A stretch of DNA of 64,000 nt from contig CAZWLY010000003.1 in the NCBI GenBank assembly GCA_964634465.1, positions 62,001-126,000 on the forward strand, read 5' to 3'. The notes beneath the pieces are model-generated. The model saw only the letters and a program-made list of their open reading frames with translations, did no database searches and was not told the DNA's origin. This DNA is from CAZWLY01 sp964634465. Its GTDB lineage: Bacteria > Desulfobacterota > Desulfarculia > G963662305. Each line of letters begins with the position of its first letter. Within the stretch, counting starts at the first letter, position 1. The position numbers and the translations under genes are program-made. Below, in pieces: positions 25,253-34,245 of this stretch.

Positions 25253-26599
25253 ATGGGCCTCGACCCCTCCCAGACCAAGCCCCGGCCCGAGGGGCCGATC
25301 CGACGACTGATCGGCCGCAAATTCGTTCGGGACACGGCCATCCTCCAACTCGGCGACACGGCCAACCTGGCCGTGGCCTTCATTACCTCGGTCCTCTTGG
25401 CCCGGCTGCTGACGCCCAGCGGCTACGGCGTTTACGCTCTGATCTACGCCCTGTTCGGGTTGATCACCGTCACCGGCGATCTGGGTCTGGCCCGGGCGAC
25501 CATGACCCAACTGGCCGAGGTCTTCACCTTGAAGCGGCGGGAGGAGGCGGCCGAGCTGTGCGGCTACTTCGTCAAGCTGAGCCTGGTCCTGGGTCTCTCC
25601 CTGGTGGTCGTCGGCCTCATCGTCGGTCCGCCGGCGGCCGGGAAGTTCTACGGCAACCCCGAAATCGGCTGGCTGGCGGCGCTTCTGACGACCGAGATGC
25701 TCCTGGGCCTGCCTCGCAACCTGGCCCGGGTGGCCTGGCAGGCCTCGCGGCGGATGGGCCTCCTGTCCGGCTTCGAGGTGGCCCGCTCCCTGGTGAAGCT
25801 GGGTCTGGTCATTGGCCTCCTCTTGGCCGGCTGGGGGGTGAAGGGAGCGGTGTTGGCCGAGGTGCTCGCCAGCGCCCTGGCCTCGCTGGCGGCCTGGCCG
25901 ATGATGGTCCGGCTGTCGAAAGAGGACCCGGCCGTCTTTCCCGGCCTGGGCGAGATCGCCCTCCAGGCGGTCCGGGTGCCGCTGAAGAAGCACTTCGCCT
26001 TCGGCTTCAAGATCGTTCTGGATCGCAACATCATCCGGATCCTGGAGGCGGCCCCGTTTTTGATTCTGGGCGCGTTGGGCTCCTCGGCCGCGGTCGGCTA
26101 TCTCAGGGTCGCCTGGGGGGCGATCAACCTCAGTCTCAACCTGCTCCAGGCCGTGGCCAAGAACCTGGCCGCCAGGCTGCCCCAGCTTCGGGCCCAGGGC
26201 GACGCCGTCGGCTTCTGGCGGATCTACTTCCAGACCTCTTTGGCCGGCGGCGCGATCTCGCTGATCGGGGTCGGCCTCCTGGCCGCTCTGGCCCCCTGGT
26301 TGGTCGAGCTCTTCTACGGGGCCGAGTTCCTGCCGGCCGTCGGTCACATCTACGTCATCGCCCTGGCCGCCTGCCTCTCCGGATTCTTCCTGGGCCTGGG
26401 GGCACTGTATCGATCGCTGCACCGGATGGGCCTGTTGGCCGTCGTCAACGCCGCCCAGATGGTCCTCTACCTGCCGCTGGGCTATCTGTTGATAGACATC
26501 TACCAGGGTTTGGGTGGAGCGATCTTCATCGCCGGGCGGGTGCTGTTGATGAACCTGGTCGGCCTCATCCTGGCCCTGGTCCTCTTGAGGCCCAGGTAG
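25253..26599 (+). CDS. Wzx-type polysaccharide flippase (MOP/MATE superfamily)
   Basis: A 448-residue inner-membrane protein with about 12 hydrophobic helices and the N-terminal LQLGDTANLAVAFITSVLLARLLTPSGYGVYALI segment typical of oligosaccharide flippases. It should move the finished undecaprenyl-linked repeat from the cytoplasmic to the periplasmic face. It is the only flippase in the window, which suggests that many of the transferases around it build one complex glycan. No clear Wzy polymerase stands next to it; the multi-helix protein at 29202 is a possible substitute. ATG start 22 bp after the radical-SAM gene. Confidence 0.87.
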   Translation: MGLDPSQTKPRPEGPIRRLIGRKFVRDTAILQLGDTANLAVAFITSVLLARLLTPSGYGVYALIYALFGLITVTGDLGLARATMTQLAEVFTLKRREEAAELCGYFVKLSLVLGLSLVVVGLIVGPPAAGKFYGNPEIGWLAALLTTEMLLGLPRNLARVAWQASRRMGLLSGFEVARSLVKLGLVIGLLLAGWGVKGAVLAEVLASALASLAAWPMMVRLSKEDPAVFPGLGEIALQAVRVPLKKHFAFGFKIVLDRNIIRILEAAPFLILGALGSSAAVGYLRVAWGAINLSLNLLQAVAKNLAARLPQLRAQGDAVGFWRIYFQTSLAGGAISLIGVGLLAALAPWLVELFYGAEFLPAVGHIYVIALAACLSGFFLGLGALYRSLHRMGLLAVVNAAQMVLYLPLGYLLIDIYQGLGGAIFIAGRVLLMNLVGLILALVLLRPR

Positions 26600-26604
26600 C
26601 AGAC

Positions 26605-27825
26605 ATGCGCATCCTGATGCTCAACGACTACTTCGGCCACTCGGCCGGGGCGTTCGCCGTGGCCTGGGCGCTCAGCGGCGAGTTGATTCGCCGGGGCCAT
26701 CAGGTCGTCTTCGTCTGCGCCGCCGGGGACGGGACCGAATCCGGTTCCAAGGAGGTCGAGGGCCGGCCCGTCCACATTCTCAAGACCCGGACGCCGATGC
26801 GGCTCAGACCGCTTTTGACCACCCACCATCCAGGACTGGTCGGCCGGGCGCTGAGGCTGATCGAGGGGATCAAGCCGGATATCATCCACGCTCACGTCGT
26901 CCACCTCCATCTGTCCTTCGGCCTCCTCGGCGCCCTCAGCCGGCGGGGCTACCCGGTCGTGCTCACGGCCCACGACGTGGGCATCTTCTGCCCGATCAAG
27001 TACATCTGCCAGCCGCCGGAAGACCCGGCCCGGCCGGCCACGGCGAGAGACTGCCTGGCCTGCCAGCGGTTTCGTTACCTCCCCGGCAAGGCCCGGTTCC
27101 AGGTCGGACTGGTCAACCGCCACGTCAGGACGGTGGCCGCCGTATCGTACTCCCTGGCCGGGATTCTGACGGCCAACGGCGTCGGCAAGGTGACCGTCGT
27201 CCACAACGGCCTCGACCCCGAGGCCCTGGCCGATCGGGGTTGGTCGGGCGAACGCTTCCGGGCCGAGTTCGGCCTGGGCGATGAGCCGTTGATCCTCTTC
27301 GGCGGCCGGCTCAATCGCTCCAAGGGGGACGAGGAGGCGCTGTCCGCCCTGGCCGGGATCGAGCCGGGCTTGAGGGCGAGGTTGATCGTGGCCGGACGCC
27401 GGGAGCTTTTCGGACCGCGCCTGGAGAAGCTGGCCCGGCGGCTCAAGATCTGCGACCGCGTCGTTCTGACCGGCTGGCTAGACCGGGACCAGATCATGGG
27501 CGCTTATCGGGCCAGCGCGGCGGTGCTGACGCCCTCGGTCTACCCCGACCCCTTTCCGACCGTCAACCTGGAGGCGATGGCCCTGGGCCGGCCGGTGGTC
27601 GGCACCTGTTTCGGCGGCACGCCCGAGGTGGTCGCCGACGGTGAGACTGGCTATGTCGTCGATCCTCGCCAGAGTGAGGCCGCGGCCGAGCGTCTGAGCC
27701 GCCTGATCGCCGATCCCGACCTGGCCGACCGGCTGGGCCGGGCCGGGCGCGAGCGCCTGGCGACCGAATTCAGCCTCAAGCTCCAGGCCGACAAGTTCGA
27801 GGCCGTCTACCAAGGGGCGGCGTGA
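26605..27825 (+). CDS. Glycosyltransferase family 4 protein
   Basis: A 406-residue GT4 enzyme starting at the ATG 5 bp after the flippase gene. The N-terminal acceptor domain begins MRILMLNDYFGHSAGAF; a Cys-rich stretch (FCPIKYICQ and DCLACQRF, residues about 125-155) interrupts it, as in some exopolysaccharide GT4 enzymes. The donor domain has FGGRLNRSKGDEEALSAL, AGRRELFGPRLEKL and YPDPFPTVNLEAMALGRPVV. It is translationally coupled to the next gene through a GTGA overlap. Confidence 0.83.
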   Translation: MRILMLNDYFGHSAGAFAVAWALSGELIRRGHQVVFVCAAGDGTESGSKEVEGRPVHILKTRTPMRLRPLLTTHHPGLVGRALRLIEGIKPDIIHAHVVHLHLSFGLLGALSRRGYPVVLTAHDVGIFCPIKYICQPPEDPARPATARDCLACQRFRYLPGKARFQVGLVNRHVRTVAAVSYSLAGILTANGVGKVTVVHNGLDPEALADRGWSGERFRAEFGLGDEPLILFGGRLNRSKGDEEALSALAGIEPGLRARLIVAGRRELFGPRLEKLARRLKICDRVVLTGWLDRDQIMGAYRASAAVLTPSVYPDPFPTVNLEAMALGRPVVGTCFGGTPEVVADGETGYVVDPRQSEAAAERLSRLIADPDLADRLGRAGRERLATEFSLKLQADKFEAVYQGAA

Positions 27826-29201
27826 AGATCGTCATACTGACCACCGGCTTCCCCCGCTGGCCGGGCGACCTGTTCGGCTTCTTCATCGCCGAACTGGCCG
27901 AGGCGCTGGCCGAGGCCGGCGATACGGTGACGGTCGTCGCCCCGGCCCACAGGGACGCACCGGCGCGGGAGGCGCGGGACGGGGTGGGCGTCCGCCGGGT
28001 CCGCTACGCCTGGCCGGCCGGCCTCCAGAAGCTGGCCTACGGCGGCGGGGTGGTGCCCAACCTGAGGGACGATCCGTTCCTGGCGGCGCTCCTGCCCGGC
28101 TTCCTGGCCGCCCTGGCCTGGCAGGGCTCGGCCGAGGCGATCGGGGCCGATTTGTTCCACGGCCAGTGGATCGTCTCGGGCCTTCTGGGCCGCCTGACCG
28201 GCTGGCTTCACGGTCGGCCGGTGGTGGTCACGCTTCGAGGCAGCGACCTGGCCATCCTGCGCGGCCTGCCCGATTGGCTGGCCAGGCGGCTGCTGGCCGG
28301 CTTCGACGCCGTGACCTGCGTCAGCGACGAGATCCGGCAAGCCGTCCTGGATTACGGCCTTGAGGCCGATCGGGTCTTCCTCACACCCAACGGGGTCAAC
28401 ACCGAGCTTTTTTCACCACGCGACAAGATCGAGAGCCGCCGGGAGCTGGGGCTCGGCCCGGATGAGCCGCTGATGGTCTGGGCCGGCCGGCTGGCCCCGG
28501 AAAAGGGTCTGACCGATTTGATCGAGGCCCTGCCGAGCGTGCTGCAAACCCATTCCTCGGCCCGGCTGGTGTTGATCGGCGACGGCCCCGAGAGGGACGC
28601 TCTGGACCGGTTGGCCGGCGAACGGGGCGTCCGAGAAGCGCTCGATCTCCGCCCGGCCGTGGAGCGCTCCCGGCTGGCCGTTTGGTACGGCGCGGCCGAT
28701 CTGGTCTGTCTGCCGTCGCTCCGGGAAGGCCGGCCCAACACCGTCCTGGAGGCCATGGCCTGCGGCCGGCCGGTTCTGGCCACCGCCGTCGGCGGCGTGC
28801 CGGAGTTGATCGAGAACGAGCGGGGCGGGCGACTGGTGGAGCCTCGGAACCCGGCGGCATTCGCTCGGGCGGCGAGCGAGATGCTGGCCGATCCGGGTCG
28901 GCTGGCGGCCATGGGCGCGGCCGGGCCGAAGCGCCTGGCCGAGTTGGGCCTGACCTGGGCCCGGTCGGCCGAGCGAGTGAGGGAAATCTACCGGACGGTG
29001 ATGGAAGCGCGCCGACGGTCGGCCGAACCCCGTCTCATCGGCCGGCCTTGGACTCCGGCCCTACTCCTCGGCTGGGCGGCCCTGGCCGGGGGGGTGTTCC
29101 TTTACCGCTACTGGGACCAACTGAACTTCACCTACGGCATCACCGCCAAGCTCAAGGCCGAGGGACTGGCGGGCCTGGTTTCGCGCTGGCTGGGGCTCTA
29201 G
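27822..29201 (+). CDS. Glycosyltransferase family 4 protein with C-terminal membrane segment
   Basis: A 459-residue protein. Residues 1-390 are a GT4 enzyme (VWAGRLAPEKGLTDLIEAL, LIGDGPERDAL, SLREGRPNTVLEAMACGRPVLA). The last about 60 residues add a hydrophobic helix (WTPALLLGWAALAGGVFLYRYW) and an amphipathic tail, an extension not usual for GT4, which probably anchors it in the membrane next to the GT-C protein encoded directly after it. It ends at 29201 and the next gene starts at 29202, so the two may act together. Confidence 0.82.
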   Translation: MKIVILTTGFPRWPGDLFGFFIAELAEALAEAGDTVTVVAPAHRDAPAREARDGVGVRRVRYAWPAGLQKLAYGGGVVPNLRDDPFLAALLPGFLAALAWQGSAEAIGADLFHGQWIVSGLLGRLTGWLHGRPVVVTLRGSDLAILRGLPDWLARRLLAGFDAVTCVSDEIRQAVLDYGLEADRVFLTPNGVNTELFSPRDKIESRRELGLGPDEPLMVWAGRLAPEKGLTDLIEALPSVLQTHSSARLVLIGDGPERDALDRLAGERGVREALDLRPAVERSRLAVWYGAADLVCLPSLREGRPNTVLEAMACGRPVLATAVGGVPELIENERGGRLVEPRNPAAFARAASEMLADPGRLAAMGAAGPKRLAELGLTWARSAERVREIYRTVMEARRRSAEPRLIGRPWTPALLLGWAALAGGVFLYRYWDQLNFTYGITAKLKAEGLAGLVSRWLGL

Positions 29202-31160
29202 ATGGTCTGGCCGGAGTTGGGAGTGTTCGTCGTTTTCGCCCTGGCCGCCCAGGGACTCGGCCGAGGGCTGACGGCCGGATTGCATCTGGCGGACGGCCGG
29301 TCCAGATTTTTGTGGAGCCAGGCGTTGGGCCTGGCCGGGCTGATCGCCCTGGCCTGGTTGCTGAGCCTGGCCGACTGGCTCAGACCCTGGCCGGTCGGGT
29401 CGGCGCTGGCCCTTCTGGCGGCCGGCGGTCTGTTCAGCCTGGCCAAAGACCGGCCCCGGATCACCCCGGTCGAGCCCTTGAGCGGCTGGGAGAAGCTCTT
29501 CCTGGCCGGGGTCGCTTTTCACCTCTTCATCGGTCTCGTCCAGGCCCTCAGCCCGCCGGTCTGGGGCGACGGCCTGCATTATCTGTTCGTCCTGGCCAGG
29601 GATTACGGTCGCGAAGGGGCGGTGACCTTTCAACCCTACATCTACGCCTCCAGGCCCCAGAACATGGTCCTGCTCTTTGCCCTGGTCCAACTCTTCGGGC
29701 AAGCCGAGGCGGCCCAGTTGATAAGCTGGTGGTTCGGTCTGCTGAGCGTGGTCGCGATCGCCGCTCTCACCACCCGGGCGGCCGACCGCCGGAGCGGGCT
29801 CATGGCCGCCTTCATCGTCGCCGCGACGCCGATCTACGGCCAACTCAACGGCCGGGGCATGTCCGGCCTGGGGGTGATCTTCTTCGGGCTGATGGGCCTG
29901 TGGGCGCTCCGCTCGGCCTTCGCCGCCCCGAGCAGGAGAGCGACCTGGGCGGCTTTGGCCGGGCTGTGCCTGGGCCTGGCCGCCGGGTTCAAGGTGATCG
30001 GCCTGACCGCCCTGGCGCTCGGCCTGATCCTGGCCGCGGCCGAAACGCTGCGCCGCAAGCGGGGTCTGACCGCGGCGATCATCCTGGCCGCAGCCGGCCT
30101 GGCCGCGGCCGGGCCATGGTACGTCTACTCCTACCTCCACACCGGTTCGATCTTCTATCAGGGCGGAGCGCTGACCGGCCGGTTGGCCGCCGCCGATCGG
30201 GCCCGGTGGCTGGTCGAGCCGAAAAGCAAACCCAAGCCGGTCCGGGTCGAGGCGGCGGCGAAGACGGCCACGGCAAAGAAGAAGATAACCCCGTCGCCCC
30301 GGCCGGCGCCGAAGGCCGCGGCCCGAAAGCAGCCCTCGCGGCTGGCCAAACAGGTCCGTTACATCCTGGGCCTGGCCGCCAAGCCCGGCCACAACCCCTT
30401 GACCGGCCTGTGGAGGATCAACACCCTGAGCGGCCATCGCCACCGGGTGGTCGGCCTGTTCATCCTGGTTTTGACGCCGCTTTTGTTTCTGATCCGGCCG
30501 GTGAACCGCTCGGTGGTCTGGTTGGTGCTGGCCGGTGCGCTCCAGGCGGGGTTGGTCGTGCTCGTCTTCGGCCCCTACGCCCGCTACGCTCTCTTGGGCC
30601 TGACGCTCATGGCCGCCGGCGCGGCGACGGCCTGGTGGGGTCTGGTTCGAATCGGCGGCTGGGCCAAGGGGCTGGCGATAGCGATCCTCGTCGTCGGCTG
30701 GGGGGCGGTCTTGCCCCAGGCCGGCTACGGCCTGTGGCGCGACCTGCCGGCGGCGACGGGCCTGACCGACCGGCGGGCCTATCTCAACCGGATGTTCCCC
30801 CGAGCGATGCCCGTCTTCGAATGGGCCGACAAGAACCTGCCGGAGCGGGCCAAGGTGCTGGTCTTCGCCGAGGGCAAGCGCTACTTCCTCAACCGGGCCT
30901 TCGTCGTCGCCACGCCCAACCAGAACCCGCTGTTCGACTATGAGCGCTTCGCCGGCCCCTCGGACCTGGCCCGGGCGGCGCGGGCGGTCGGGGCGAGTCA
31001 CGCCCTGATCAACTTCCAGGATTCCGACAACGCCTGGGATGTGAGGGCCATACCCTGGTTGCGGCGCTACCGGGACCTGGTGCGGGCCTGGGCCAAGACC
31101 CTCAAACCGCTGTTCTCGAACGGTCCCATCGGGCTGTATGAAATCCCGAGGAACGAATGA
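29202..31160 (+). CDS. Multi-helix membrane glycosyltransferase (GT-C fold, GT39/ArnT-like)
   Basis: A 652-residue inner-membrane protein with about 11-12 hydrophobic helices and a soluble C-terminal domain (about 525-652). The first large periplasmic loop holds acidic residues (VWGDGLHYLF, LARDYG) in the place of the GT-C catalytic Asp. Residues about 340-380 form a Lys/Ala/Pro-rich, probably cytoplasmic loop that is unusual in the family. It probably uses a polyprenyl-phosphate sugar to decorate the flipped glycan; a polymerase (Wzy-like) role is an alternative, as no other candidate is seen. Confidence 0.7.
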   Translation: MVWPELGVFVVFALAAQGLGRGLTAGLHLADGRSRFLWSQALGLAGLIALAWLLSLADWLRPWPVGSALALLAAGGLFSLAKDRPRITPVEPLSGWEKLFLAGVAFHLFIGLVQALSPPVWGDGLHYLFVLARDYGREGAVTFQPYIYASRPQNMVLLFALVQLFGQAEAAQLISWWFGLLSVVAIAALTTRAADRRSGLMAAFIVAATPIYGQLNGRGMSGLGVIFFGLMGLWALRSAFAAPSRRATWAALAGLCLGLAAGFKVIGLTALALGLILAAAETLRRKRGLTAAIILAAAGLAAAGPWYVYSYLHTGSIFYQGGALTGRLAAADRARWLVEPKSKPKPVRVEAAAKTATAKKKITPSPRPAPKAAARKQPSRLAKQVRYILGLAAKPGHNPLTGLWRINTLSGHRHRVVGLFILVLTPLLFLIRPVNRSVVWLVLAGALQAGLVVLVFGPYARYALLGLTLMAAGAATAWWGLVRIGGWAKGLAIAILVVGWGAVLPQAGYGLWRDLPAATGLTDRRAYLNRMFPRAMPVFEWADKNLPERAKVLVFAEGKRYFLNRAFVVATPNQNPLFDYERFAGPSDLARAARAVGASHALINFQDSDNAWDVRAIPWLRRYRDLVRAWAKTLKPLFSNGPIGLYEIPRNE

Positions 31161-31187
31161 TCGGAACGAAAAACGGAGTCGAAGCAA

Positions 31188-32165
31188 GTGGCTGACAAGA
31201 CGTATCTCGACGACTACCGGGGGCGCACCGTTCTCGTCACCGGCGGGGCCGGGGCGATCGGTTCGAACCTGGTTGCGGCGCTGTTGAACACCGAGGCGGC
31301 CCGGGTGGTCGTCCTGGACAACCTGACCTCGGGCCGGCGGGAGCTGCTGCCCGCCGACGAGCGGGTGGCGCTCTACATCGGCGACGTGGCCGACGACGAG
31401 ATGCTCCATCTGGTCTTCGACGAAAACGAGATCGATCTGGTCTTTCACCTGGCGGCCAACTTCGCCAACCAGAACTCGGTCGATCATCCCCGGCGCGACC
31501 TCAACACCAACGGCCTGGGCACGCTGAAGCTGTTGGAGTACGCCAGCCGGGCCGAGGTGGACAAATTCCTGTACACCTCCTCGTCGTGCGTCTACGGCGG
31601 CAAGGACGAGCCCCTCCACGAGGCCGACACCGACTTCAACCTGGATACACCCTACGCCATCACCAAGCTCTTGGGCGAGCGCTACGTCAACTTCTTCCGG
31701 GCCCACCACGGCCTCAAGACCGTCATCCTGCGCTACTTCAACGCCTACGGGCCGGGCGAGTATCCGGGTCGCTATCGCAACGTCATCCCCAACTTCTTCG
31801 CCCTGGCCGCTCAGGGCCGGCCGCTGACCATCACCGGCGACGGGTCCGAGACCAGGGACTTCACCTTTGTCGCCGACACGGTCGCCCTGACGCTCAAGGC
31901 GGCCGTCGATCCCAGGGCCGAGGGCGAGGTGTTCAACGTCGCCTCGGGCAAGGAGACGACCATCGCCGAACTGGCCGAGCGGATCAACGAGCTGACCGGC
32001 AACCCGGCCGGGATCGAGTACGCCCCCCGGCGGGACTGGGACCACATCGCCCGCCGCCGGGCCGACATCTCCCGGGCCCAGGAAAGGCTGGACTACCAGC
32101 CGACGGTCGGGCTGGCCGAGGGCCTCGCTCGAACCTGGGATTGGCTCAAGGAGAGACTGGCATAA
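31188..32165 (+). CDS. NAD-dependent sugar epimerase/dehydratase (extended SDR)
   Basis: A 325-residue extended short-chain dehydrogenase related to UDP-glucose 4-epimerases. GGAGAIG (19-25) binds NAD, TSSSCVYGG contains the active-site Ser, and Tyr156 and Lys160 (YAITK) complete the catalytic set. The FNAYGPGEYPGRYRNVIPNF segment is typical of NDP-sugar epimerases and of the UDP-hexose dehydratase group, so epimerisation at C4 is the best guess. GTG start after a short 27 bp gap. It supplies a nucleotide sugar for the transferases around it. Confidence 0.83.
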   Translation: MADKTYLDDYRGRTVLVTGGAGAIGSNLVAALLNTEAARVVVLDNLTSGRRELLPADERVALYIGDVADDEMLHLVFDENEIDLVFHLAANFANQNSVDHPRRDLNTNGLGTLKLLEYASRAEVDKFLYTSSSCVYGGKDEPLHEADTDFNLDTPYAITKLLGERYVNFFRAHHGLKTVILRYFNAYGPGEYPGRYRNVIPNFFALAAQGRPLTITGDGSETRDFTFVADTVALTLKAAVDPRAEGEVFNVASGKETTIAELAERINELTGNPAGIEYAPRRDWDHIARRRADISRAQERLDYQPTVGLAEGLARTWDWLKERLA

Positions 32166-32179
32166 GATCTATTTCCTCT

Positions 32180-32239
32180 CGCCGGGAAAATCCGGCGGCC
32201 AAAGCGGCCCCGCCCGGTAAACCCGGGATCGATTCCGGG
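32180..32239 (+). promoter_or_regulatory. Two GC hairpins in the leader of the AsnB-type gene
   Basis: The 86 bp gap before the AsnB-type gene holds a 6 bp stem (32180-32185 with 32192-32197) and a 5 bp stem (32222-32226 with 32235-32239). The second includes the only purine-rich (GGGA) stretch ahead of the ATG at 32252. No T-run follows either, so they are not terminators; control of translation is possible. Confidence 0.3.
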
Positions 32240-32251
32240 ACGTGAACCAGA

Positions 32252-34156
32252 ATGTGCGGCATCGTCGGCATATTGAACCTCGACGGCCGGCCGGTGGACC
32301 GGGACCTGCTCGCCCGGATGAACTCGACCCTGGCCCACCGCGGCCCGGACGGCGAGGGCTACTTCTTCGACGACGGCGACGGGACTTCGCCGGCCTGCGG
32401 CCTGGCCCAGCGGCGGCTGGCCATCATCGACGTCGCCGGCGGCAAACAGCCCCTGGGCAGCGAGGACGGCCGCGTCCAGGTAGTGGTCAACGGCGAGTTC
32501 TACAACTACCGCCAACTGCGCCGGGAGCTTAAGGCCCAGGGCCACGCCTTCGCCGCCCACACCGACTCCGAGGTCCTGGTCCACCTCTACGAAGACTTGG
32601 GGACCGGGGCGATCGAGCGCTTGCGCGGCATGTTCGCCTGCGCCGTCTGGGACGCCGGGCGGCGGCGTCTGCTCCTGGCCAGGGACCGGATGGGTCAGAA
32701 GCCGCTCTACTGGACCAGGCTCGGCGACCGCCTCCTGTTCGCCTCGGAGGTCAAGGCCTTCTTCGCCGACCCCGACTTCGAGCGCCGGCTCAACACCGCC
32801 GCCCTGGGCCGCTATCTCCGCTGGCTCTACCTGCCCGGCGACGAGTCGCTGCTGGCCGGCGTAAACCGGATAAGACCCGGCCGATTGGCCGTCATCGACC
32901 GGACGGGGATGACGGAACGGACCTACTGGTCGCTGCCGCCCTTCGTCGCCGATAAACCGGTGAACGAGGCCGAGGCGGTCGAGGAGTTCAACCGGCTGCT
33001 GACCGAGGCGGTGGCGCTGCGGCTGATGTCGGAGGTGCCCCTGGGGGCGTTTTTGTCCGGCGGCATCGATTCGTCTTTGATCTGCGCCCTGATGGCCAAG
33101 GTCGGCGAACGACCGAAGACCTTCACCGTCAGCTTCGGCGACCGGTCCTTCGACGAATCGGCCCCGGCCAGGCGGGCGGCCGAGCACCTGGGGACCGAGC
33201 ACACCGAGGTGGCGGTCGAACCGGACGTCCTGGCCGACCTGGAAGCACTGATCGAGGCCCTGGACGAGCCCATGGCCGATTCGTCCGCCATCCCGACCTA
33301 CTGGCTGTGTAAGGCCACCCGCCGACACGTCACCGTGGCCCTCTCCGGCGACGGCGGCGACGAGCTGCTGGCCGGCTACAGGCGTTACCTCGGCCGCCGG
33401 CTGGCCGAGGGCTACAACGCCGTCCCCGGCCCGATCAGGACCCTCATCGGCGGCCTGGCCGGCTCGCTGCCCGATCCGTCGGCCTACTCGGGCAAGAGCC
33501 TGATCAAGAAATTCAAGATGTTCGTCGATCAGGCCCGTCAGGTCGAGAGGCGGCCCGACGCCTCCCGGCTCGACTTTCTGACCCGAAGCGAGATCGACGA
33601 GGTACTGACGCCGGAAGTGCGGCGGCTGGCCGGATTCACCGACGACCCCATCGCCGAGCTCTTCCTCGCCGCCTCCCCCGGCGATCCCGTCGCCCGGATG
33701 CAGTGGGTCGATTGTTTGAGCTACCTGCCCGACGACATCCTGGTCAAGGTCGATCGGATGTCCATGGCCAACTCGCTGGAGGTCCGCTCGCCGATGATGG
33801 ACCACCCGCTGATCGAGTTCCTGGCCTCAGTTCCGCTGGAATTGAAACTGAAGGGCTTGACCACCAAGTACCTGATGAAACGACTCGCCAGGCGCTACCT
33901 GCCGGCCGAGATCGTCACCCGCCCCAAGCAGGGCTTCGAAGTGCCTTTGGCGGCCTGGTTCCGGGGCGAGATGAAGGGCCTCCTTCTGGACACGGCGGCC
34001 GATCCCGAGCTGGAGCGGGCCGGGGTGTTCGTTCCGGGTGCGCTGCGGCGGCTGGCCGAGAGCCATCTCTCCGGCCGGCGTGATCTGGCTCAGGTGCTGT
34101 GGGGCGTGCTGGTCCTGGAATTGTGGCTCAAGCGGTTCAAGGTGGCGACGGGTTGA
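32252..34156 (+). CDS. asnB: Asparagine synthetase-like glutamine amidotransferase
   Basis: A 634-residue class-II amidotransferase. Cys2 of the N-terminal MCGIVGIL is the glutaminase nucleophile; the N-terminal domain spans about 2-215. The synthetase domain has the PP-loop SGGIDS (269-274) and LSGDGGDELLAGY. It either makes asparagine or, as often in glycan clusters, transfers an amide to a uronic acid or another carboxyl group on the glycan. The neighbours are all sugar genes, which favours the second role, but residues deciding it are not known to me. ATG start. Confidence 0.85.
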   Translation: MCGIVGILNLDGRPVDRDLLARMNSTLAHRGPDGEGYFFDDGDGTSPACGLAQRRLAIIDVAGGKQPLGSEDGRVQVVVNGEFYNYRQLRRELKAQGHAFAAHTDSEVLVHLYEDLGTGAIERLRGMFACAVWDAGRRRLLLARDRMGQKPLYWTRLGDRLLFASEVKAFFADPDFERRLNTAALGRYLRWLYLPGDESLLAGVNRIRPGRLAVIDRTGMTERTYWSLPPFVADKPVNEAEAVEEFNRLLTEAVALRLMSEVPLGAFLSGGIDSSLICALMAKVGERPKTFTVSFGDRSFDESAPARRAAEHLGTEHTEVAVEPDVLADLEALIEALDEPMADSSAIPTYWLCKATRRHVTVALSGDGGDELLAGYRRYLGRRLAEGYNAVPGPIRTLIGGLAGSLPDPSAYSGKSLIKKFKMFVDQARQVERRPDASRLDFLTRSEIDEVLTPEVRRLAGFTDDPIAELFLAASPGDPVARMQWVDCLSYLPDDILVKVDRMSMANSLEVRSPMMDHPLIEFLASVPLELKLKGLTTKYLMKRLARRYLPAEIVTRPKQGFEVPLAAWFRGEMKGLLLDTAADPELERAGVFVPGALRRLAESHLSGRRDLAQVLWGVLVLELWLKRFKVATG

Positions 34157-34245
34157 CGATGGGGAAAAGAGTAGCGGCGGCGGTGTATCGCCGCCCCGAA
34201 TAGATTTTCCGATTGAACGGCGAACGAAGCGTGGCCGAGGAGACG

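Noticed and set aside
25558..27825. A 755-codon fusion of flippase and GT4
   Set aside because: The part before 26605 is an out-of-frame shadow of the flippase gene; the GT4 has its own ATG and N-terminal motif.
29061..32045. A 994-codon open frame on the minus strand
   Set aside because: It lies opposite a GT-C and an SDR gene with clear motifs; its translation is low-complexity Gly/Gln/Arg-rich and is a product of high third-position GC.
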